Positions 1 to 7,338 of a stretch of DNA of 21,685 nucleotides are shown in pieces. The first letter of the stretch is position 1. Each line of letters starts with the position of its first letter. A program made the translations under genes and the position numbers. The stretch spans positions 1 to 21,685 of the forward strand of contig JBCCIF010000055.1 in NCBI GenBank assembly GCA_039028335.1, given 5' to 3'. The DNA is from JABDKJ01 sp039028335. Lineage in GTDB: Bacteria > Bacteroidota > Bacteroidia > Flavobacteriales_D > JABDKJ01. A model generated the notes under the pieces. That model saw only the letters and a list, made by a program, of their open reading frames with translations. It made no database searches and was not told where the DNA came from.

Positions 1-103
1 CTTTGGTCCCCAAATTTAAAAATCTACTCGAATATAAGTGCATCTTTGATAAAATCAGAAGTATTTCCATTTCAAAAAGCGCCAAAGATTTTATGTTTAA
101 GGC

Positions 104-1969
104 TTGGAAACGAACATTCTTTCAGTTGAAAATATTTCGAAACGATTTGGTGATAAAGTTATCTACCAAAATCTCAGTTTTGGTTTAAGCGAAGGGCAAA
201 AAGTTGCCTTAATTGCCAAGAATGGTGCTGGCAAGTCTACTTTATTGAAAGGGCTTGCTTCGATTGACCTGCCAGATGAAGGAAACGTTATTTTTAGAAA
301 TAATACTGTCATAGGTTATTTACCTCAAGATGCCGATTTTAACCCTCATTCTACCATTTTTGAAGCCCTTTATGAAAGTGAGGATGAAGGGTTGCGTGCA
401 ATTCGCAATTATGATAAGGCCTTGACACAAGGATGGGAAGGAGACAAGTTGCAAGAGGCTTATGACCGTATGGATGAATTGAATGCTTGGGATAGGGAGC
501 TGAAAACCAAACAGATACTTACTAAATTGAAGCTCGAACCCTTAGATAGAGAAATCAGGGTTTTATCCGGTGGGGAAGTGAAAAGACTTAGCCTGGCTCA
601 GCAGCTAATTCACAATCCGGATTTTTTGATGTTGGATGAGCCAACGAATCATCTTGATTTGGATATGATTGAATGGTTGGAAGATTATTTGGCCAGTACA
701 AAAATGACGGTGCTTATGATAACGCATGACCGTTATTTTCTAGAGAGAGTATGCAATGTTATATTGGAATTGGATCAATTTCAATTGTTTAAATACAAAG
801 GAAACTATTCGTACTTTTTAGAAAAGAAGGAAGAAAGAGAGGCTAATTTGCTTAGTTCGACTGCCAAGGCGAAGAGTCTTATGAAAACAGAATTGGATTG
901 GATTCGCAGGCAACCAAAAGCCAGAGGTACAAAGGCAAAGTACCGAGTTGATCAATTCAAAGAATTGAAAAAGAGGGCTTCTGTTCGGCTCGAGAAAGAC
1001 AGTGTCAATTTAGAAATCAATATTACCCGAATTGGTTCTAAAATAGTTGAATTTCATAATGTCTCTAAGTCCATTGGCGACCGACTCTTATTCAGTGGAT
1101 TTAACTATGTATTTAAACGCAACGATAGGGTAGGTATTATTGGTAAAAATGGATCCGGTAAGTCTACCTTTCTTAATTTACTTACCGGTTCAGATAAAGT
1201 TTCTAGCGGGAAAATTGTTATTGGAGAAACTGTAAGTTTTGGTTACTATACGCAAAGTGGATTAAATTTTAAGGAGGGTCAAAAGGTTATTGAAGCGGTT
1301 CGGGATATTGCAGAAGTTGTGCCTTTGGTCAGAGGACAAAAAATTACAGCTGCTCAGCTCTTGGAGCGCTTTTTGTTTCCGAGAAAAATGCATTTCAATC
1401 ACATCAGCACTTTAAGTGGAGGAGAAAGAAGAAGGCTTTACTTATTGACGGTATTAATGCAGAACCCGAACTTTTTAATTCTTGATGAACCCACAAATGA
1501 TCTTGATATTTTTACACTTCAAGTACTTGAAGAATACTTGGAACAATTTCCAGGTGTGCTTTTAATTGTTAGTCATGACAGGTATTTTATGGATAAATTG
1601 GTAGAACATACTTTTGTTTTCAAAGAAGACCAGAGCATTGCTGATTTTCCGGGGAATTATACGCAGTATAGGATAAAGGAAGCTGCCAAAAAAGATGTGA
1701 GTCATCTTAAGGAAAAGAAAATTAATAAGACCAGCGCGAAGGAAAAGGGGGAAAAAACCAAGTTGACCTATGCCGAACGATTGGAATTTAAAAAGCTGGA
1801 TGAAGACATTGAAAGGCTTGAATCTTTGAAGAAAGAAAAAGCAGAGGAATTGCATGGATTAACAGATTACGAATTGATTTCTAAAATTTCTGAGCAATTA
1901 GATGACCTTCAAAATGAACTAGATATGAAAACTGAACGTTGGATGTACTTAGCTGATTTCGAACAATAA
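104..1969 (+). CDS. ABC-F family ATP-binding protein (Uup-like)
   Basis: This is a soluble 621-residue ABC-F ATPase with two nucleotide-binding domains and no membrane segments. Family members act on the ribosome, and Uup-type ones also affect DNA or ribosome integrity. Domain 1 has a Walker A AKNGAGKST (38-46, Ala replacing the usual first Gly), the signature LSGGE (154-158), Walker B with LDEPTNHLD (177-185) and the switch His in ITHDRYF (206-212). A charged helical linker (about 240-300) fits the P-site tRNA interaction motif. Domain 2 has GKNGSGKST (347-355), LSGGERRR (437-444), LDEPTNDLD (460-468) and VSHDRYF (489-495). A Lys/Glu-rich coiled-coil tail (about 535-615, with LTYAERLEFKKLDEDIE) is typical of Uup. 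The start is TTG: an in-frame TAA lies at 98-100, and TTG at 104 gives the expected N-terminus (ETNILSVENISKRFG). No Shine-Dalgarno is visible. The family is certain; the exact role (Uup versus another ABC-F) is less so. Confidence 0.93.
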   Translation: METNILSVENISKRFGDKVIYQNLSFGLSEGQKVALIAKNGAGKSTLLKGLASIDLPDEGNVIFRNNTVIGYLPQDADFNPHSTIFEALYESEDEGLRAIRNYDKALTQGWEGDKLQEAYDRMDELNAWDRELKTKQILTKLKLEPLDREIRVLSGGEVKRLSLAQQLIHNPDFLMLDEPTNHLDLDMIEWLEDYLASTKMTVLMITHDRYFLERVCNVILELDQFQLFKYKGNYSYFLEKKEEREANLLSSTAKAKSLMKTELDWIRRQPKARGTKAKYRVDQFKELKKRASVRLEKDSVNLEINITRIGSKIVEFHNVSKSIGDRLLFSGFNYVFKRNDRVGIIGKNGSGKSTFLNLLTGSDKVSSGKIVIGETVSFGYYTQSGLNFKEGQKVIEAVRDIAEVVPLVRGQKITAAQLLERFLFPRKMHFNHISTLSGGERRRLYLLTVLMQNPNFLILDEPTNDLDIFTLQVLEEYLEQFPGVLLIVSHDRYFMDKLVEHTFVFKEDQSIADFPGNYTQYRIKEAAKKDVSHLKEKKINKTSAKEKGEKTKLTYAERLEFKKLDEDIERLESLKKEKAEELHGLTDYELISKISEQLDDLQNELDMKTERWMYLADFEQ

Positions 1970-2051
1970 TGGCCGTTTATCATAATTCAATGAAGGCGTC
2001 ATCTTTTTATGCTTATTTTCATCTCACATTAAAACAATTAAATCCTCAATC

Positions 2052-2768
2052 ATGAAAAAAGCGGTTTTACTTCTCGCACTTGTCTTTAGTTCTTTATTCC
2101 TTGTTAATTGGGGATTTCCCTGGGGCTGGGATTGTGTTAAAGGAAAAGGAGAGGTGATAGAAGAAAATATCAAATTAGACGAATTCAATTCCTTTTCAAT
2201 TGCTTCTTCTGCAAATGTGATTGTCAACAGAGGCAAACAAAACGTAACTATTAAAGGACAAAAGAACATAATTGATTTATTAGAAAGGGATGTCAAGAAA
2301 GGAATGTGGGAGATCGATTTTGAAGAAAGTGTCTGTATAAATAAAGAGTTCACAGTTTACATTACGATTCCTGATCTCGAGACGGTTTCTATAGATGGAT
2401 CAGGAAATATTTCGAGTAAGTCTGGATTTGCAGGAGAGGATATGAATTTTCTTATAAATGGTTCAGGAAATATCGAAATGGAAGTGGATGCTGCCAATGT
2501 GAGATCAAAAATTAACGGCAGTGGAAATATCAGACTTTACGGTACTTGCAATGATCACGTCATTACAATTGCGGGTTCAGGAGATGTCATGTGTGAAGAT
2601 ATGCGCAGTACAAATACGGATATTAAAATTATGGGCTCTGGAGATTGTGAAGTGAACGTTAGTGAAGACTTAGATGCCACAATAATGGGTAGTGGAGACG
2701 TTAGATATAAAGGAGAACCGAATCTGAATAAGAGCATTATGGGTAGCGGAGACATAAAAAAAATGTAA
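2052..2768 (+). CDS. Exported GIN/DUF2807 head-domain protein
   Basis: This 238-residue protein has an N-terminal signal peptide (MKKAVLLLALVFSSLFLVNWG) and then matches the putative auto-transporter adhesin head GIN domain (DUF2807) common in Bacteroidota. The opening (about 40-60, DEFNSFSIASSANVIV) resembles the family's usual F-x-x-I-x-x-x-x-x-x-V start. Seven evenly spaced GSG(N/D) motifs follow at residues 116, 137, 156, 175, 195, 213 and 231, at 18-21 residue steps, which suggests successive turns of a beta-helix or beta-roll. No catalytic residues are evident. The protein should reach the periplasm or cell surface; its function is unknown, and the adhesin label is only a family name. 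Its stop codon is followed immediately by the ATG of the next gene, so the two are probably cotranscribed and translationally coupled. Confidence 0.85.
   Translation: MKKAVLLLALVFSSLFLVNWGFPWGWDCVKGKGEVIEENIKLDEFNSFSIASSANVIVNRGKQNVTIKGQKNIIDLLERDVKKGMWEIDFEESVCINKEFTVYITIPDLETVSIDGSGNISSKSGFAGEDMNFLINGSGNIEMEVDAANVRSKINGSGNIRLYGTCNDHVITIAGSGDVMCEDMRSTNTDIKIMGSGDCEVNVSEDLDATIMGSGDVRYKGEPNLNKSIMGSGDIKKM
2397..2753 (+). repeat. Seven GSG(N/D) protein repeats inside the GIN-domain gene
   Basis: This is an internal coding repeat seen in the translation: a Gly-Ser-Gly-Asn/Asp turn recurs every 18-21 residues. The first three copies end in Asn and the last four in Asp. Copies five to seven share the preceding Met (IMGSGD). 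The DNA copies have diverged, so this is an old protein repeat and not a recent tandem duplication. Confidence 0.8.
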
Positions 2769-3446
2769 ATGAATAAGTACTTTTTTTTTCTTTCCTTTTT
2801 ATTGATTTTAGGATGTTCTCAGCCAATTAAGCCTGACAATGCTGTTGCAGATTCAAAAGAATTACATTCAAATTCAATTTCAAAAAATGAACTGTACTAT
2901 GAATCAAGGGTAGATTCAATCATCTATCAAAATCTTTTTGAATGGAAGGATAAATGGGTAGGGATTGCTCAGCCTGTAAATGATGAGATAGGCAAAAGAG
3001 GTCTAAGATTGCAACTACTAAAGATGAAACCCGATTCAAGCATGCAGTTGATTTCAGAATCTTCGTACGGATATGACAGCCGAATCTTTTATCCGAGCTT
3101 TTTTGAGATAGCAGACAGGACTTTTTTATTGGTAAATACAGGAGAACGAGAATCTTGGGGGAATAAGGTTATTGAATTGAAGGATACTTCTTTTGTGGAA
3201 TTGGGTTTTATTGATGCTGCTATATTAGAAGAGAACGTCAAAGGAGAAGAATATGCTTATCGCCATGAAAATATTGCTAAAGCAGCTAATTTGATTGCTC
3301 AAAATGGGAATATAAGCTTTCAGTTTGTTGGAGATTCATTGATCATTTTTGATGATGGAAAAGGCGGCTACGACAGAAAGTTGTCATGCGATGAACTAAC
3401 ATATTCAATTTCAGGAATGCAATTGATCATGCGAACAAAGGATTGA
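2769..3446 (+). CDS. Putative lipoprotein, family not recognised
   Basis: The product is 225 residues with a lipoprotein signal peptide: MNKYFFFLSFLLILGC has a lipobox LILGC with Cys16 as the lipidated residue, followed by a polar, Ser/Asn/Asp-rich linker. The rest has alternating hydrophobic strands (for example EWKDKWVGIAQPVNDE, DRTFLLVNTGE, GDSLIIFDDGKGGYD) and resembles a small beta-rich domain, but I do not recognise a family or catalytic motif. The ATG directly abuts the stop of the GIN-domain gene with zero spacing, so coupled expression and a shared envelope role are reasonable inferences. Nothing in it resembles a terminator; the next gene begins 68 bases downstream. Confidence 0.75.
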   Translation: MNKYFFFLSFLLILGCSQPIKPDNAVADSKELHSNSISKNELYYESRVDSIIYQNLFEWKDKWVGIAQPVNDEIGKRGLRLQLLKMKPDSSMQLISESSYGYDSRIFYPSFFEIADRTFLLVNTGERESWGNKVIELKDTSFVELGFIDAAILEENVKGEEYAYRHENIAKAANLIAQNGNISFQFVGDSLIIFDDGKGGYDRKLSCDELTYSISGMQLIMRTKD

Positions 3447-3514
3447 ATTCTGCGTAAAACATGGCGTGGACAGCATATTTGTTGTATTTTTAAGTATTAA
3501 TAAAGTTTAGAAAA

Positions 3515-3805
3515 ATGAGAAAATTATTACTAGCAGTGACACTTTGCGCTTTTATTGGCGGAGTTTCAATAGCAGCTACGACATTTTCTTCTGATAATAC
3601 CCAAACAGAAGTTGTAGATAGCGACAAGAAGAAGGAAAAGAAAAAGAAAAAGAACAAGAAAGAATGTGCTAAAGAATGCGCTGATAAGACTTCAGGAGAA
3701 AAAGCATCTTGCACAAAGGCCGAGAAAAAAGCTTGTTGTTCAAAAAGCAAAGAGGCGAGCTGTACAAAAAAGGCTTCTGAAGAAAAGAAAGAAGAGAAGA
3801 AATAA
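3515..3805 (+). CDS. Small exported Lys/Cys-rich protein
   Basis: This is a 96-residue protein with a clear signal peptide (MRKLLLAVTLCAFIGGVSIAA, probable cleavage near residue 21). The mature part is mostly charged: a polylysine stretch (KKKEKKKKKNKK, about 38-49), then six cysteines at 51, 55, 66, 74, 75 and 83 in short Lys/Ala/Ser contexts (ECAKEC, SCTKAEKKACC, SCTKK), and a Lys/Glu tail. There is almost no hydrophobic core, so it is probably disordered unless it binds metal or forms disulphides. I do not recognise a named family. Metal binding or association with an anionic surface is inference only. It stands alone, ended by the terminator at 3826-3857, and faces the arsR-DUF6428 operon convergently. 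Coding is supported by the signal peptide and the terminator just downstream. Confidence 0.75.
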   Translation: MRKLLLAVTLCAFIGGVSIAATTFSSDNTQTEVVDSDKKKEKKKKKNKKECAKECADKTSGEKASCTKAEKKACCSKSKEASCTKKASEEKKEEKK

Positions 3806-3825
3806 GTATCTCTTTCACGATATTG

Positions 3826-3857
3826 AAAAGCGAAGTCCTTTGAACTTCGCTTTTTTT
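3826..3857 (+). terminator. Strong intrinsic terminator
   Basis: A perfect 11-bp stem, AAAAGCGAAGT (3826-3836) pairing with ACTTCGCTTTT (3844-3854), encloses a 7-base loop and runs into a seven-T tract (3851-3857). It lies 20 bases after the Lys/Cys-rich gene. The A-rich left arm gives a T-rich exit on the other strand too, so it may also stop the convergent operon ending at 3880. Confidence 0.9.
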
Positions 3858-3879
3858 ATGTCATTCTAAATCAATAACA

Positions 3880-4353
3880 TTAGCAACAATTACTATTTGG
3901 ATCACAGAAATCGCTGGCTTTTTGTCCAAGTTCTCTGAGATTTTTTTTCAGTTTTTCTACAGGGATTCCGCAATTTTCTTCTGCTAGACAAGCCGTTTTA
4001 GAAGTGCTCAGAATGAATTCTCCTTTTTCATAGTTTAGCCCGTACTTTCCAATAGTAGATCCTTGATATTCTACTTCAATTTCATAGTTTTCCACTCCAA
4101 CTTTGTCTTGACTCATCTCTATAATTTTAAGCAATTTTTCGGCTTTTAATCTATGCCAAACGTCAACTGACTCCCATAGTTGTAGTGATACTTTATTCTC
4201 TTTGCGAATGGTTCCTCCGCAATCAATAAAGTTCTTTGTGATCTGTCCTACTTCAGTAATATGAAAATGAGAAGGCACTGATGCCCCGCCTTCTATTTTA
4301 AAGTTTAATTCTGGATTGGTTTTCAATATGTCTTTGAGTTCTTCGAGATTCAT
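3880..4353 (-). CDS. DUF6428-like protein, partner of ArsR
   Basis: This is a 157-residue cytosolic protein with no signal peptide. Its opening (MNLEELKDILKTNPELNFKIEGG, followed by VPSHFHITEVG) and its position straight after an ArsR gene match the DUF6428 family, which in Bacteroidota is commonly found beside arsR in arsenic-type operons; the family name is from memory. Possible metal or metalloid ligands are HFH (29-31), His67 and six Cys (45, 122, 128, 150, 156, 157), including a terminal CDPNSNCC. The biochemical role is not established. It starts 16 bases after the arsR stop, so the two form one operon. No arsenate reductase, efflux pump or methyltransferase gene lies in the window. Confidence 0.78.
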   Translation of the reverse strand: MNLEELKDILKTNPELNFKIEGGASVPSHFHITEVGQITKNFIDCGGTIRKENKVSLQLWESVDVWHRLKAEKLLKIIEMSQDKVGVENYEIEVEYQGSTIGKYGLNYEKGEFILSTSKTACLAEENCGIPVEKLKKNLRELGQKASDFCDPNSNCC

Positions 4354-4369
4354 CTTTTCAAATTCTAAT

Positions 4370-4696
4370 TTAACAACAGTTTATTTTTAAGAGTTGAATC
4401 TTCATGCTTTCTAAATAACTATTCAACTCTTCAATGGTCTTTTCATTGATACAGTAGCAAATTGCATTTCCTTCAATATTTCCTTTAATTAGCTCTGCAT
4501 TCTTCAGTGCTCTTAGGTGCTGTGATATGGTGGCCTGTGCTAATGGAAGTTCGATAACCAAGTCATTGCAAATACAGCTCTGAACTTTTAAGAGGTATTC
4601 CAAAATGGCTATTCTCGCTGGGTGGCCTAATGCTTTCGCAACAGACGCCATCCGGTTTTGTCTTTTATTAAAGAACGTTGATTTACTAATGCCCAT
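4370..4696 (-). CDS. ArsR/SmtB-family metalloregulator
   Basis: This 108-residue winged-helix repressor would, in this family, bind its own promoter as a dimer and release it when metal or metalloid binds. The fold is visible as ASVAKALGHPARIAILEYLL (helices 1-2), SCICNDLV (Cys41 and Cys43 near the classic arsenic-site helix), the recognition helix LAQATISQHLRALKNAELI (about 52-70) and the wing KGNIEGNAICYCIN. Further cysteines lie at 80, 82, 107 and 108 (terminal NCC). The frame stays open upstream to a TTG at 4717, but ATG at 4696 gives the usual family start (MGISKSTFF), and the longer version would place the operator inside the coding region. It is first in an operon with the DUF6428-like gene. 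Arsenic or antimony is the likeliest inducer, but this is inferred. Confidence 0.9.
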   Translation of the reverse strand: MGISKSTFFNKRQNRMASVAKALGHPARIAILEYLLKVQSCICNDLVIELPLAQATISQHLRALKNAELIKGNIEGNAICYCINEKTIEELNSYLESMKIQLLKINCC

Positions 4697-4707
4697 TCGT
4701 ATAATGC

Positions 4708-4729
4708 TATATTGCAATATTACGATATA
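4708..4729. promoter_or_regulatory. Candidate ArsR operator (palindrome)
   Basis: An imperfect 22-bp inverted repeat lies 12-33 bases upstream of the arsR ATG. It contains a perfect 12-bp palindrome, ATATTGCAATAT, at 4709-4720. Across the 22 bp only two symmetric position pairs mismatch, each a T/C or A/G transition. Placement between promoter and start fits autoregulation by ArsR. The element is directly visible; its role is inferred. Confidence 0.6.
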
Positions 4730-4904
4730 AAATTTAATCTGTTACTTTTTGCATTGATTTTTGTCTTTATAAAATGAAAAATGAATGCGTCAATTTTCGC
4801 GTATTAGTCCTCTTTCAAGGTTGCTCTTTGTTTTAGCGCAAGATTGGGTTGGCCATAAAATACAGCGAAATGAGGCCATTATTTGAAGAGTATGCCTATA
4901 TGGT

Positions 4905-6749
4905 TCAGCCCTTTTTGAAAATACGAAAACGCTGAGTAGCTGTGCATGCAAAATACAATCCCGATGGAAGCCCATTCAGGTTCACCAAGGCTTTTTGTCT
5001 TGAGCTGTAACGCACCCGAATCAATGAACTAACGTCCATGCCTTTTGAGTCGAACAATTGAATTTTGGAAATTTCATTTCCATCTCCTTCAATCCAGAAT
5101 TCTTGCATGGTCGGGTTGGGATAAATCAAAACTTCTTGATTGTTTTCATTGAGATTAACTGACCTGATTTCGGAATATGATATAGTTCCGTCATAATCGC
5201 TTTGTTTCAATCTATAGTAAGAAATGCCTTCAAATGGACGATTATCTGTGATCACATAATCAATCAAGGAAGTCGAGTTGCCGGCTCCTTGAACATGTTC
5301 GATACTCTCCCAATTTTCTCCTGATTTAGATCTTTCTACCTCAAAATAATTATTGTTCAATTCGCTTAGTGTCTGCCATTTGACCATTACTGTGTTTCCA
5401 CTAATGACGACTGCTTCGAATCGAGAAAGTTCAACAGGCAAAGGGGTTTGGCTTAAATTGACAGATCCTAGTGTCATGCGAAGCCCGTTGCTTATTCCGC
5501 TTACCCCAGCAAAACTATATAAGGTACCTCCATCATGGCTTGCTCCGGAAATGGGCGTTTCATCATCAAACTGTCCATCGTCATCACTATCAATAATTAG
5601 ACGTAAATCGGATGCTGTAACAGTTCCTAGCCCATCCAAATCGAATTGAATGTCTATACTTCCAATGTCAACGCTTGCCTTACTTGAATTCAATTCTGAA
5701 AACTTCCATTGCCTTTCAAAGCGACCTTGAATGCCAACTGGGACATCACTAAGTTCAGTTGCTTGCAGTGTACCATTATCATGCCCCCAAAATAGAAATT
5801 CATCATCATTGAGATCTGTGGGATTCGATATACGAATTATTCCTGATCCTTTCGAATCTCTGTGATTATCGCTTGAACTTACTTGACCAATGCCAGCGAC
5901 ATCGTGATCAAAATCTCCATTTACATTTTCATCACCTTCATAAATATCATTTGCGCCAAGAACAATATCGTATTTGGCTGATAAATAGTTCTCTACGATA
6001 ATGCGCTCGGTCGAGTTTAGTGTTTTATTAAATTGAATGACTTCAGCATAATCTGCTCCAAGGTATTGACCGTAATTTACGTTTAGAGCACCAAGTACCA
6101 AGTTTTCCGAACTATTGATTAAAGTACTGGATGACTCTGTGCTTTGACGTGTAACGTTTCCATTGGTATAGACAGAAGCTCTTACTCCAACTGCTTGCGA
6201 ACCATCAAATCCCAAAGAGAGAATGTAATTTGTACTGTTCGAATAGCTGATACTTCCCGTGTCGAAACGATTATTTGATGTGTTCAAATCTACGTTTAAC
6301 AAATTGCTTCCGTGAAAAAACCAGGTGTATGCATAATCAGATGTTGTACTGAAATTGGTACGCTTACCGAGAATTCCCCTTGGGTTACCATTTAGATTAT
6401 TAGGGCGTATGACCACATAATAGGTAAGGCCTCCAGAATTGTCCAGAATGTCAGCATCTGCAACTTCAATTTGGTCACCACTGCCATCTAATCGGACGAT
6501 AGGATAGCCATTCATTTGATTGGTAACAAAAGTGGGTTCATTTGCTGCCACACTTTGAAAACCATCATTGCCATTTCCGGAATCATCTGCCCAAGAAGAT
6601 ACTGAGCTTCCAGAAGAGAGCGTGATCATGTCAGCCCTTAGCCATAATCCATTTGAAGACGAATTTCCAATTCCTCCTGGACCTGTTTGGGCAGAAAAAG
6701 TAAAAGCGCAGATAATTGCGCACAAGCATGCGAAAAATCTTTGAAGCAT
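4905..6749 (-). CDS. T9SS-exported LamG-like surface protein
   Basis: This 614-residue exported protein has a signal peptide (1-20, ending FTFSAQ). A concanavalin/LamG-like jelly roll spans about 32-255 (GLWLRADMIT, SWADDSGNGNDG, PIVRLDGSGD, YAEVIQFNKTLNSTERIIVENYLSAKY). A beta-domain at about 260-430 (YEGDENVNGDFDHDVAGIGQ, DEFLFWGHDNG, IIDSDDDGQFDD) looks like DUF8202, though I name it from memory. A fibronectin-III-like module spans about 437-533 (LPVELSRFEAV, VKWQTLSELNNNYFEVERS, YYRLKQSDYDG). The C-terminus (540-614, with YPNPT and ending FRIFKKG) is a type A T9SS sorting domain, so the mature protein should cross the outer membrane by type IX secretion and be anchored or released. No catalytic site is evident; adhesion or glycan binding is plausible. 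It is monocistronic, divergent from mgsA. Confidence 0.85.
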   Translation of the reverse strand: MLQRFFACLCAIICAFTFSAQTGPGGIGNSSSNGLWLRADMITLSSGSSVSSWADDSGNGNDGFQSVAANEPTFVTNQMNGYPIVRLDGSGDQIEVADADILDNSGGLTYYVVIRPNNLNGNPRGILGKRTNFSTTSDYAYTWFFHGSNLLNVDLNTSNNRFDTGSISYSNSTNYILSLGFDGSQAVGVRASVYTNGNVTRQSTESSSTLINSSENLVLGALNVNYGQYLGADYAEVIQFNKTLNSTERIIVENYLSAKYDIVLGANDIYEGDENVNGDFDHDVAGIGQVSSSDNHRDSKGSGIIRISNPTDLNDDEFLFWGHDNGTLQATELSDVPVGIQGRFERQWKFSELNSSKASVDIGSIDIQFDLDGLGTVTASDLRLIIDSDDDGQFDDETPISGASHDGGTLYSFAGVSGISNGLRMTLGSVNLSQTPLPVELSRFEAVVISGNTVMVKWQTLSELNNNYFEVERSKSGENWESIEHVQGAGNSTSLIDYVITDNRPFEGISYYRLKQSDYDGTISYSEIRSVNLNENNQEVLIYPNPTMQEFWIEGDGNEISKIQLFDSKGMDVSSLIRVRYSSRQKALVNLNGLPSGLYFACTATQRFRIFKKG

Positions 6750-6910
6750 TAGAATTTGTTTTTTGACCTTGGTAAAGTCTGTTTAAATGGTTTATACGGC
6801 AATTCGTCTATAAAAGTTATTAATTGAGAGTAGCTAGGAGCATATGCCGAAAGTAATGAGATAATATTCGGAGGAGGACTTTGGCTTTCTCATCTTGAAA
6901 GGGAAAGCTC

Positions 6911-6918
6911 TAACTTTG
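6911..6918 (+). promoter_or_regulatory. Possible Bacteroidota -7 box for mgsA
   Basis: TAACTTTG is an exact match to the Bacteroidota -7 consensus TAnnTTTG and ends four bases before the mgsA ATG. No TTG sits at a good -33 distance (the nearest ones are 13 and 27 bases away), so the call is weak. If used, transcription would start at about the ATG itself. Confidence 0.3.
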
Positions 6919-6922
6919 TGCT

Positions 6923-7285
6923 ATGAATATTGCATTAATTGCTCATGATGGAAAAAAGGCCGAGATGGTCGCTTTTATTAATGAACGAAGGGACATTTTT
7001 CAAAAGGATGAAATTTCATTGACCTCTACAGGTACTACTGGCAAACATATCGAGAATGCTGGCTATAAGGTGGAAGCTCTCGAAAGCGGCCCTTTGGGTG
7101 GAGATGCTCAAATTGCAAGTCGCATGGTTGAAGGGCATGTGGATATGGTCTTCTTTTTCCGTGATCCCTTAGGCAAGCACCCACATGATCCGGATATTTC
7201 AATGTTGATGCGATTATGTGATGTTCACAATATTCCTCTGGCTACAAATCCTGCAACCGCTTCGCTTTTAATTGAAGCTTTGTAG
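6923..7285 (+). CDS. mgsA: Methylglyoxal synthase
   Basis: The enzyme converts dihydroxyacetone phosphate to methylglyoxal and phosphate, a bypass of lower glycolysis that relieves sugar-phosphate build-up and phosphate shortage. The 120-residue cytosolic protein has the family signatures IALIAHDGKK (His8, equivalent to E. coli His19), STGTTGKHIE (phosphate-binding TGTTG), SGPLGGDAQI (Asp61, the catalytic base equivalent to E. coli Asp71), FFRDPLGKHPHDPDI (Asp81, His88, Asp91) and IPLATNPATA. It lacks the N- and C-terminal extensions of the 152-residue E. coli enzyme, but all active-site residues I can place are present. It is a single gene, divergent from the T9SS protein and convergent with the hydrolase-like lipoprotein gene. 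Confidence 0.96.
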   Translation: MNIALIAHDGKKAEMVAFINERRDIFQKDEISLTSTGTTGKHIENAGYKVEALESGPLGGDAQIASRMVEGHVDMVFFFRDPLGKHPHDPDISMLMRLCDVHNIPLATNPATASLLIEAL

Positions 7286-7338
7286 CGTCTTTTACTCCTT
7301 CAACAATTGATTCCGTAGACTATGAATTTGAAGATTCA

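Noticed and set aside
3490..3750. Phe/Ser-rich open frame on the - strand
   Set aside because: It is the mirror of the polylysine and Glu codons of the exported Lys/Cys-rich gene on the + strand; no independent coding evidence.
4697..4717. Longer ArsR start at a TTG codon
   Set aside because: The extra seven residues are not family-like and the codon lies inside the operator palindrome.
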